Shown here: one piece after another, positions 1 through 6,299 of the stretch
How the letters are laid out: every line of letters starts with the position of its first letter
Position numbering within the stretch: position 1 is the first letter of the stretch
From: Eubacteriales bacterium
GTDB taxonomy: Bacteria; Bacillota_A; Clostridia; Lachnospirales; Lachnospiraceae
Assembly: GCA_030533315.1 (NCBI GenBank)
Contig: JAUNJL010000052.1
Span: 1-16,397, forward strand
DNA: 16,397 bases
Direction: 5' to 3'
Program-made: the position numbers and the translations under genes
Notes under the pieces: model-generated
The model's database searches: none
Seen by the model: the letters and a program-made list of their open reading frames with translations, nothing else
What the model was told of the DNA's origin: nothing

Positions 1-11
1 TGCGAAAAATT

Positions 12-66
12 TTTACGGTTTTTTTACATTACCGAACTTTCACATTTAACCTCTCCCCCGTATACT
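12..66 (+). promoter_or_regulatory. Pho-box-like phased repeats and sigma-A promoter of the pst operon
   Basis: TTTAC occurs at 12-16 and 23-27, a weaker GAACT sits at 34-38 and TTTAAC at 45-50. The four positions are therefore spaced exactly 11 bp apart, the helical phasing typical of PhoB/PhoP boxes. A promoter overlaps the repeats: TTTCAC at 38-43, a 17-bp spacer, and TATACT at 61-66, giving a start near 73 and a leader of about 56 nt before pstS. The arrangement fits phosphate-starvation activation by a PhoP/PhoB-type regulator. The third repeat is poor, so the box is inferred, not proven. Confidence 0.65.
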
Positions 67-128
67 GAAGCTTGTCAATAAGGCATCAAAGAAATCATAT
101 ACATGCAAGAAAGAGGAGAGAAGTAATC

Positions 129-986
129 ATGAAAAAAAGAATCGCAGCAGTTTTAACAGCAGCAATCGTTGGCACTACCGTATTTTCCGGCGCAGCTTAT
201 GCGGCAAGCGGAGATATTTCCGTAATTTCCCGTGAGGACGGTTCTGGAACAAGAGGTGCGTTCATCGAGCTGTTTGGCATTGAAGAGAAGATTGACGGCG
301 AGAAAGTAGATATGACCACAGAGGAGGCCAGCATCACCAACAGCACCTCCGTTATGATGACCACCGTTTCCGGCGATGAGAACGCCATCGGCTATATTTC
401 TCTTGGTTCTCTGGATGACACCGTAAAGGCTGTGAAGATCGACGGAGCAGAGGCAAGCGTGGAGAACGTTTCCAACGACACCTACAAGGTATCCCGTCCC
501 TTCAACGTTGTATTTACAGAGGATCTCAACGAGGCAGCACAGGACTTCATGGCTTTCATCATGAGCGCAGAGGGACAGCAGGTGGTAGAGGACAACGGCT
601 ACATCAAGGCAGACCAGGAGGCGGCTGCATATGAGGGCGCCGGCGTTTCCGGCAAGGTTGTCGTAGGCGGTTCTTCTTCCGTGACTCCGGTTATGGAGAA
701 GCTGGCAGAGGCTTATCAGGAGCTGAACGCAGACGTGACCGTAGAGGTACAGCAGAGTGATTCCACCACCGGTATCACCTCCGCAAAGGATGGCATCTTC
801 GATATCGGTATGGCTTCCCGTAATTTAAAGGAAGAGGAAGAGGATGGTCTGACCGCTACCGTGATCGCAAAGGACGGTATCGCCGTGATCGTGAACAACA
901 GCAACGAGACAGAGGATCTGACCAGCGAGCAGGTGAAGGCAATCTTCACAGGCGAGACGATGACCTGGGAGGAGCTTGCAGAGTAA
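129..986 (+). CDS. pstS: Phosphate ABC transporter substrate-binding protein PstS, circularly permuted
   Basis: A 285-residue exported phosphate-binding protein, first gene of the pst operon. The start is the ATG at 129, because AGAGGAG (112-118) precedes it and a signal peptide follows (MKKR, hydrophobic 6-20, AYA cleavage near residue 25). No lipobox cysteine is present. The recognisable PstS motifs are SREDGSGTR (34-42), a GYISLGSL block (88-95), SRPFN (122-126), VVGGSSSVTP (178-187), QQSDSTTG (208-215) and DIGMASR (225-231). In ordinary PstS the GSSSVTP, QSDSTTG and DIGMASR blocks come first and SREDGSGTR follows the FTGE..W segment. Here the protein ends at FTGETMTWEELAE and begins with ISVISREDGSGTR, so the old middle has become the termini and the old ends are joined around residues 160-178. 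The phosphate-contacting segments are all present, so the fold is probably intact. Phosphate specificity rests on the pst neighbours. Confidence 0.92.
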   Translation: MKKRIAAVLTAAIVGTTVFSGAAYAASGDISVISREDGSGTRGAFIELFGIEEKIDGEKVDMTTEEASITNSTSVMMTTVSGDENAIGYISLGSLDDTVKAVKIDGAEASVENVSNDTYKVSRPFNVVFTEDLNEAAQDFMAFIMSAEGQQVVEDNGYIKADQEAAAYEGAGVSGKVVVGGSSSVTPVMEKLAEAYQELNADVTVEVQQSDSTTGITSAKDGIFDIGMASRNLKEEEEDGLTATVIAKDGIAVIVNNSNETEDLTSEQVKAIFTGETMTWEELAE

Positions 987-1059
987 TCGCTGCAAAGCAT
1001 GTAAAAAATAGAAATAGGATTCATTTCTGGTAAGAGAGATTGCCTGAAGGGATAAAGAG

Positions 1060-1105
1060 AACGGCTCGGGTGTGTCAGCAAAACATAGTGCATGTCCGCG
1101 CCGTT
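1060..1105 (+). other. Intercistronic hairpin 1 between pstS and pstC
   Basis: AACGGC (1060-1065) can pair with GCCGTT (1100-1105). After a single mismatch, CGGGTGTG (1067-1074) pairs with CATGTCCG (1091-1098) using several G-U pairs. This gives a stem of about 14 pairs with a 16-nt loop. No U-tract follows, so it is not a classical terminator. It may protect the 3' end of pstS mRNA or reduce read-through into pstC. This is by-eye folding only. Confidence 0.45.
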
Positions 1106-1112
1106 TGCCCTA

Positions 1113-1175
1113 CCAGGCATATAAGAAAAGGCTCCGCAGGCGGGGAGGGCCAGGAACCCTTTCCTATGTGCCTGG
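1113..1175 (+). other. Intercistronic hairpin 2 between pstS and pstC
   Basis: CCAGGCA (1113-1119) pairs perfectly with TGCCTGG (1169-1175). Pairing continues imperfectly through TATA/TATG and then AAAGG (1127-1131) with CCTTT (1158-1162). A small inner CTCC/GGAG stem is possible in the loop. It lies about 40 nt before pstC and lacks a U-tract. With hairpin 1 it makes the 228-bp pstS-pstC gap strongly structured, consistent with higher pstS than pstC mRNA levels. Confidence 0.5.
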
Positions 1176-1214
1176 CATCTTGAACACCAGAGGAATAGAA
1201 AGACAGGTATCGGT

Positions 1215-2072
1215 ATGAATCAAATGAAAGAAAAAGGTATGAAGATCATTTTCATGATCGCTGCATGTACTTCGGTGCTGGCAGTATTTCTGATCTGCAT
1301 CTTCCTGTTTGCCAATGGTCTGCCTACCATTGCAAAGATCGGTCCCCTGAAATTTCTTTTCGGGGAGCTCTGGAAGCCTGCAAACAACAAATTTGGCATC
1401 CTGCCCATGATCGTGGCCAGTATTTATGTCACGGGAGGGGCGATCCTGGTGGGAGTTCCCATCGCCTTGTTTACCTCCGTGTTTATGGCCCGCTACTGTC
1501 CCAAGAGGATCTACGGGCCGCTGAAATCCGGTATTGAGCTTATGGCCGGCGTGCCCTCCATCGTGTATGGATTCTTTGGCCTGGTGGTATTGGTTCCCTT
1601 TATCCGAAACACCTTCGGCGGGACCGGAACCAGTATGCTGGCGGCCATCCTTCTTCTGGGAATGATGATTCTTCCCACCATCATCGGTGTGACGGAATCT
1701 GCGATCCGAAGCATTCCTGAGAGCTATTACGAGGGCTCCCTTGCGCTTGGAGCCACAAAGGAGAGAAGCATCTTTTTCGTGGTGCTTCCCGCCGCAAAGT
1801 CCGGTATTCTGGCCGGCGTGGTGCTGGGAATCGGAAGGGCCATCGGTGAGACCATGGCCGTTGTCATGATCGCCGGAAACCAGCCTCGTATGCCAAAGGG
1901 GCTTTTGAAGGGCGTCCGTACCATGACCATGAACATCGTGACGGAGATGGGCTACGCCAGCGGACTTCACAGAGAAGCCCTGATCGCAACGGCCGTGGTG
2001 CTCTTTGTCTTCATCTTGATCATCAACCTAAGTCTTTCCTTACTGAACAGGAGGTCTCCGTATGCTGATTAA
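1215..2072 (+). CDS. pstC: Phosphate ABC transporter permease PstC
   Basis: A 285-residue inner-membrane permease subunit that forms the phosphate channel with PstA. Hydrophobic segments lie near residues 11-33, 62-90, 108-130, 140-160, 197-222 and 255-277, giving the six-helix plan of the family. The cytoplasmic EAA loop that docks on PstB is visible around 173-192 (EGSLALGATKERSIFFVVLP), followed by GIGRAIGETMAV (205-216), which is typical of Pst permeases. The ribosome binding site is weak (AGAGGAA is about 18 nt upstream), and an ATG at 1239 is a possible alternative start. The end overlaps pstA by 11 nt, implying translational coupling. Length is normal for the compact Firmicute PstC. 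Confidence 0.95.
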   Translation: MNQMKEKGMKIIFMIAACTSVLAVFLICIFLFANGLPTIAKIGPLKFLFGELWKPANNKFGILPMIVASIYVTGGAILVGVPIALFTSVFMARYCPKRIYGPLKSGIELMAGVPSIVYGFFGLVVLVPFIRNTFGGTGTSMLAAILLLGMMILPTIIGVTESAIRSIPESYYEGSLALGATKERSIFFVVLPAAKSGILAGVVLGIGRAIGETMAVVMIAGNQPRMPKGLLKGVRTMTMNIVTEMGYASGLHREALIATAVVLFVFILIINLSLSLLNRRSPYAD

Positions 2073-2973
2073 CAATACCTCCGCCGTGGCGGAAGCGCCC
2101 GACGCATCAAAGAAACGAAACACGATCACCATGTCGGACCAGATGCGCTCTTATCTGCGCCATCCCATGTCGGGAGCTTTGGCCCTTTTGACCCTGTTGG
2201 CCACCGCAGCCACCTTCGCCATGCTTGCCTTTCTGGTGATCTACATCCTGGTGAAGGGAATCCCGTACCTGAGTGCGGATCTTTTTAGCCTGGAGTACAC
2301 CTCGGAGAACGTCTCCCTGGTGCCCTCCCTGATCAACACCTTTATCATGACCATCATTTCCCTGCTGATCGCCGCTCCCCTTGGGATCTTCGCTGCGATC
2401 TATCTTGTGGAATATGCAAACAAAGGAAGCCGGTTCGTGAGCCTGATCCGCATCACTGCAGAGACTCTTTCCGGTATTCCCTCCATCGTTTTCGGTCTGT
2501 TCGGTATGCTGTTCTTTGTGACCACATTGAAGTGGAGATTGTCCATGCTGTCCGGCGCCATGACCATGGTGATCATGATCCTGCCCCTCATCATGCGTAC
2601 CGCGGAGGAGGCGCTGAGATCCGTTCCTGACTCCTACAGGGAGGCCAGCTTCGGACTGGGGGCCGGCAAGCTGCGTACCATTTTTACCATCGTTCTTCCT
2701 TCCGCAGTGCCGGGCATCCTGGCCGGTATCATCCTGGCCATCGGACGAGTGGTGGGAGAGACGGCAGCCCTTCTGTACACCTCTGGTACTCTGCCGGATA
2801 TCGCACAGAATCTGATGAGCTCCGGGCGTACCCTGGCCCTTCATATGTACGTGCTCTCCAGCGAGGGTCTTCATATGAACCAGGCGGCGGCGACGGCGGT
2901 GATCATCCTGCTGTTTGTATTGTTCATTAACTGGCTGTCAGGCGTGGCGGCAAAACGTATTGCGAAAGGATAA
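2062..2973 (+). CDS. pstA: Phosphate ABC transporter permease PstA
   Basis: A 303-residue membrane permease, partner of PstC. The ATG at 2062 lies 7 nt after a perfect AGGAGG (2049-2054) inside the end of pstC. A hydrophilic N-terminal stretch of about 35 residues is followed by a helix at about 38-65 and further membrane segments near 90-116, 135-153, 162-178, 210-235 and 275-297. The EAA loop is at 194-213 (EASFGLGAGKLRTIFTIVLP) and the Pst hallmark GRVVGETAAL follows at 228-237. It resembles PstC in plan but not closely in sequence, as expected for the heterodimeric channel. The stop is 6 nt before the pstB start. Confidence 0.95.
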   Translation: MLINNTSAVAEAPDASKKRNTITMSDQMRSYLRHPMSGALALLTLLATAATFAMLAFLVIYILVKGIPYLSADLFSLEYTSENVSLVPSLINTFIMTIISLLIAAPLGIFAAIYLVEYANKGSRFVSLIRITAETLSGIPSIVFGLFGMLFFVTTLKWRLSMLSGAMTMVIMILPLIMRTAEEALRSVPDSYREASFGLGAGKLRTIFTIVLPSAVPGILAGIILAIGRVVGETAALLYTSGTLPDIAQNLMSSGRTLALHMYVLSSEGLHMNQAAATAVIILLFVLFINWLSGVAAKRIAKG

Positions 2974-2979
2974 AGCACA

Positions 2980-3738
2980 ATGAGCGAGAGGACGAAAATT
3001 TCAATAGAGAACATGAACCTTCATTATGGTAATTTCCATGCCCTGAAAACCATCAACATGGAGATTCCTGAGAAGAAGATCACGGCCTACATCGGGCCCA
3101 GCGGCTGTGGCAAATCCACCCTGCTGAAATCCCTGAACAGGATGAATGACCTGGTGGAGGGCTGCGTCATCACGGGAAAGGTATCACTTGACGGAGAGGA
3201 TATTTATGGGAACATGGACGTGAACCTGCTGCGCAAGCGAGTGGGGATGGTTTTCCAGAAGCCCAATCCCTTCCCCATGAGCATTTATGACAACATTGCC
3301 TACGGCCCCAGAACCCATGGTGTCCGTTCCAAGGCAAAGCTGGATGAGATCGTGGAGAAATCTCTGCGGGATGCGGCCATCTGGGATGAGGTGAAGGACC
3401 GTCTGAAAAAGAGCGCACTTGGGATGTCCGGCGGTCAGCAGCAGCGTCTCTGTATTGCCAGGGCGCTGGCCGTGCAGCCGGAGGTGCTCCTCATGGATGA
3501 GCCTACCTCGGCTTTGGACCCCATCTCCACCTCCAAGATCGAGGAGCTGGCCATGGAGCTGAAGAAGGATTACACCATCGTCATCGTGACCCACAATATG
3601 CAGCAGGCCACCCGTATTTCGGACAGGACGGCGTTCTTCCTTCTGGGAGAGGTGGTAGAGTACGAGGATACGGATAAGCTGTTCTCCATGCCGTCGGATA
3701 AGCGGACAGAGGATTATATCACAGGAAGGTTTGGTTGA
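2980..3738 (+). CDS. pstB: Phosphate ABC transporter ATP-binding protein PstB
   Basis: A 252-residue cytoplasmic ATPase that powers phosphate import. All catalytic motifs are present: Walker [10 protein letters not shown] (39-47), Q-loop in [12 protein letters not shown] (91-102, a PstB-specific stretch), signature MSGGQQQR (149-156), Walker [12 protein letters not shown] (170-180) and the switch histidine in VTHNMQQA (203-210). The C-terminal EDYITGRFG ending is characteristic of PstB and supports phosphate rather than another substrate. AAAGGA at 2965-2970 serves as ribosome binding site. The gene sits 6 nt after pstA and 4 nt before phoU. Length matches the family. Confidence 0.97.
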   Translation: MSERTKISIENMNLHYGNFHALKTINMEIPEKKITAYIGPSGCGKSTLLKSLNRMNDLVEGCVITGKVSLDGEDIYGNMDVNLLRKRVGMVFQKPNPFPMSIYDNIAYGPRTHGVRSKAKLDEIVEKSLRDAAIWDEVKDRLKKSALGMSGGQQQRLCIARALAVQPEVLLMDEPTSALDPISTSKIEELAMELKKDYTIVIVTHNMQQATRISDRTAFFLLGEVVEYEDTDKLFSMPSDKRTEDYITGRFG

Positions 3739-3742
3739 TACT

Positions 3743-4405
3743 ATGGGTACAAAATTTGAACGGCAGCTGGAAGAGCTGCACGTGGAGCTGATCACCCTGG
3801 GAAGTCTTTGCGAGAAAGCCATCTCCCTTTCTGCCCGGGCGATCCAGGGAGAGGGAGAAAAGCTGGCTCATATCGTTTTTGAAACGGACAAGGAGATCGA
3901 CGCCAAGGAGAGGGAGATTGAGACGCACTGCCTGAGCCTTCTCCTTCATCAGCATCCGGTGGCGAAGGATCTGCGGGCGGTTTCCGCAGCCTTGAAAATG
4001 GTTTCAGACATGGAACGGATTGGGGATCAGGCGGCGGACATCGCCGATATCGCCCGATACATAGACAAGAGTGTGGCCATTCCCGTGGACGTGGAAAAGA
4101 TTGCTGCCAGCGCAGAGAAGATGGTGACGGAATGCGTGGATGCTTTCGTGAAAAGTGATCTGGAGCTTTGCCGCCAGGTGATTCAGGACGACGACGTGGT
4201 GGACGCCTCCTTTGACGAGATCAAGGACAAGCTGGCGAAGCTGATCTACGGAGGAGAAATGGACGCAAAGGCCGGTCTGGATCTTTTGATGGCGGCCAAG
4301 TATTTCGAGCGCATTGGGGATCATGCGGTCAATATCGCAGAGTGGGTGGAGTATTCCATCATCGGGGAACACCGGAATAACGAGCATCAGCAGCTTTTGG
4401 AGTAA
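3743..4405 (+). CDS. phoU: Phosphate signalling regulator PhoU
   Basis: A 220-residue cytoplasmic helical protein made of two PhoU repeats. Each carries the acidic metal-binding motif: ERIGDQAADI (91-100) and ERIGDHAVNI (189-198). PhoU links the transport state of PstSCAB to the PhoR kinase and prevents phosphate-response activation when phosphate is plentiful. Its position between pstB and the kinase gene fits that role. The ATG at 3743 gives the usual PhoU N-terminus (MGTKFERQLEEL); an in-frame TTG at 3731 would overlap pstB but sits directly on the AGGAAGG sequence, so it is less likely. Length is typical. Confidence 0.95.
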   Translation: MGTKFERQLEELHVELITLGSLCEKAISLSARAIQGEGEKLAHIVFETDKEIDAKEREIETHCLSLLLHQHPVAKDLRAVSAALKMVSDMERIGDQAADIADIARYIDKSVAIPVDVEKIAASAEKMVTECVDAFVKSDLELCRQVIQDDDVVDASFDEIKDKLAKLIYGGEMDAKAGLDLLMAAKYFERIGDHAVNIAEWVEYSIIGEHRNNEHQQLLE

Positions 4406-4424
4406 GCGGAAAGAGGATGGGACA

Positions 4425-6110
4425 TTGACGAAAAAAGTTTTCAAGTCCATCATGATAGTCTCAGCCATCGTCTTAGGGCTGGGACTAACCTTTATGATGG
4501 GTATCCTGTATCACCATTTTGGGAATCAGATCGCAAAGGAGCTTGAAAAGGAAGCCTCCTATCTGGCTGGCGGCGTCTCAGAGTGGGGGACCCAGTACCT
4601 GGAGGGCATACGGAATAAGGACGCCAGGATCACCTATATCCAAAAGGATGGGACGGTTCTCTATGACAGTGTGGCAGATGCGTCTGAAATGGAAAATCAC
4701 GGGGACAGGGAAGAGGTCCAAAAGGCTCTGTCCAAGGGCGTGGGGAGATCCTTTCGGATGTCCGCCACCCTGTCAGAGAAAACCACCTATTACGCCCTGC
4801 GCCTGGACAATGGGAATGTTCTCAGGGTGTCCAGCACCCAGTTTTCCCTTCTGGCTCTGGTGAGAGAGCTGATCCAGCCCATGCTGTGGGTGGTGCTGGC
4901 CATGATGGTGCTGTCTGGCCTGTTCGCCTCCAGGATTTCCCAGAGGATCGTGGAGCCCATCAACCAGCTGGATCTGGAGCACCCGGAGGAGAATCAGGTC
5001 TATGATGAGATTTCCCCTCTGCTCAGCCGGATGTACAAGCAGAACCGGCTTATTGCCAAGCAGCTGGAGACGGCGGGGAGGCAGCAGGAGGAGTTCTCAA
5101 TCATCACGGAAAACATGCAGGAGGGTCTCCTGGTGATAGATCGGTACACCATGATCCTGTCAGGCAATTCCAGTGCATGGAAGCTTTTTAAGGTGCAGGA
5201 TCCTAAGAATGGGGACAGCGTGTACTCCCTGAGCAGAAACGAGGAATTTCGGGAGATCATCGGCAAGGTCCTGGAGGGATCCCATACCGAGGTTACCATG
5301 AAGATCGACGGCGAGGATATCCAGCTCATTGCAAACCCGGTGACCAGGGACGGCCAGGTGGAGGGAGCGGTCCTTCTTCTGATGAACGTGACGGAGCGGG
5401 TGGAGAGAGAAAATCTGAGAAGAGAATTTTCCGCCAATGTTTCCCATGAGCTGAAAACGCCTCTCACCTCCATCTCCGGGATTGCGGAGATCATTCAGGA
5501 CGGCTACGTGAAGGAGGAGGACATCAAGGCCTTTGCAGGCAGGATCTACCGGGAGGCGCAGCGGCTGATCTCCCTGGTGCAGGATGTGATCAAGATTTCC
5601 CAGCTGGACGAGGGCGCCATTCCCTACGAGTGGACGGATGTGGATCTGTACGCCATGTCCAAGGAGGTTTTTGGAAATCTGAGGGACGAGGCGAAGCGTC
5701 AGAATGTCCACCTTTACATTGGAGGTGCGGCCGCCGTGCGGACGGTACCCCCCATCCTGGAGGAGATCCTCCACAATCTGTGTGAGAATGCGGTAAAATA
5801 TAACAAAAATGACGGGACGGTCAGCATCCTTCTAGAGGAAAAGGAGGAGGAGGTCACCATCACCGTGAAGGATACCGGGATCGGTATCCCCAGGGAGGAT
5901 CAGGGTCGCATCTTTGAGCGGTTCTACAGGGTGGACAAGAGCCACTCCAAGGAGATCGGGGGTACGGGCCTGGGGCTTTCCATCGTGAAGCACGGGGTCA
6001 CCTTCCTGGGCGGAACCCTACGGGTGGAAAGTGAGCTGGGTATGGGAACGGCCATCACAGTCATCCTTCCCAAGGGGAAGGGGCCGGAGGATGAAACCCA
6101 GGCGGCTTAG
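4425..6110 (+). CDS. phoR: PhoR-like sensor histidine kinase
   Basis: A 561-residue membrane kinase, read from the TTG at 4425, which follows AAAGAGG by a normal spacing and gives a clean N-terminus (MTKKVFKSIM). Order of parts: transmembrane helix about 8-28; extracytoplasmic sensor about 29-145; second helix about 150-168; short HAMP-like linker 170-215; PAS-like domain about 222-325; HisKA with FSANVSHELKTP (phospho-acceptor H341); ATPase domain with N-box HNLCENAVKYNK (450-461), G1 DTGIGIP (483-489), F-box IFERFYR (497-503) and G2 GGTGLGLS (512-519). The PAS plus HisKA layout is that of Gram-positive PhoR. It follows phoU by 19 bp and is clearly co-transcribed. No response-regulator gene is adjacent, which is unusual. 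The PhoR name rests on context and architecture. Confidence 0.88.
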   Translation: MTKKVFKSIMIVSAIVLGLGLTFMMGILYHHFGNQIAKELEKEASYLAGGVSEWGTQYLEGIRNKDARITYIQKDGTVLYDSVADASEMENHGDREEVQKALSKGVGRSFRMSATLSEKTTYYALRLDNGNVLRVSSTQFSLLALVRELIQPMLWVVLAMMVLSGLFASRISQRIVEPINQLDLEHPEENQVYDEISPLLSRMYKQNRLIAKQLETAGRQQEEFSIITENMQEGLLVIDRYTMILSGNSSAWKLFKVQDPKNGDSVYSLSRNEEFREIIGKVLEGSHTEVTMKIDGEDIQLIANPVTRDGQVEGAVLLLMNVTERVERENLRREFSANVSHELKTPLTSISGIAEIIQDGYVKEEDIKAFAGRIYREAQRLISLVQDVIKISQLDEGAIPYEWTDVDLYAMSKEVFGNLRDEAKRQNVHLYIGGAAAVRTVPPILEEILHNLCENAVKYNKNDGTVSILLEEKEEEVTITVKDTGIGIPREDQGRIFERFYRVDKSHSKEIGGTGLGLSIVKHGVTFLGGTLRVESELGMGTAITVILPKGKGPEDETQAA

Positions 6111-6193
6111 AGGCAGCTGCCCCAGGCATCAGGCAGAGATTTGTCCCATGCGTCTTCGGGGGAGGAGATTCTGCCGTTCATAAAAATTTCATC

Positions 6194-6222
6194 TTTACTT
6201 TCTCCCTTTGACGTGGTATAAT
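6194..6222 (+). promoter_or_regulatory. Extended -10 promoter of the opp operon
   Basis: TTTACT (6194-6199), a 17-bp spacer and a perfect TATAAT (6217-6222) preceded by TGG (6214-6216), which makes an extended -10. The predicted start is an A near 6229, giving a leader of about 71 nt before oppA. It is the best-looking promoter on the + strand of the window and separates the opp genes from the pst operon. Confidence 0.8.
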
Positions 6223-6236
6223 GCTAAAAAGTGAGC

Positions 6237-6278
6237 GCAGGGAGGCGCCTGATCCGGTGCCTCCCTGCATTCTTTTTA
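6237..6278 (+). terminator. Terminator-like hairpin in the oppA leader (possible attenuator)
   Basis: A 13-bp stem (6237-6249 with 6256-6268, one G-U pair) with a 6-nt loop TGATCC is followed by ATTCTTTTTA, the form of an intrinsic terminator. It lies downstream of the oppA promoter, starting about 8 nt from the predicted 5' end, and upstream of the AAAGGAGG site (6283-6290). It can stop read-through from phoR, and would also act on transcripts from the oppA promoter. CTTTTT (6272-6277) can pair with AAAAAG (6281-6286) and CCTCC (6260-6264) with GGAGG (6286-6290), so an alternative fold hiding the ribosome binding site is possible. Confidence 0.7.
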
Positions 6279-6299
6279 TAAAAAAGGAGGAATGAACTT

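Noticed and set aside
72..128. Upstream TTG start that would lengthen PstS by 19 residues
   Set aside because: It would place a charged extension ahead of a clear signal peptide, lies at the predicted transcription start, and lacks a ribosome binding site. The ATG at 129 has one.
3731..3742. TTG start for PhoU overlapping the pstB end
   Set aside because: It is too close to the AGGAAGG sequence, and the ATG at 3743 gives the normal PhoU N-terminus.
6112..6121. Palindrome GGCAGCTGCC just after phoR
   Set aside because: It is only 10 bp with no loop and no U-tract, and one such site is expected by chance in this GC-rich DNA.
6181..6200. Possible CodY box (AAAAATTTC stretch) upstream of oppA
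   Set aside because: It has too many mismatches to the symmetrical AATTTTCNGAAAATT consensus.
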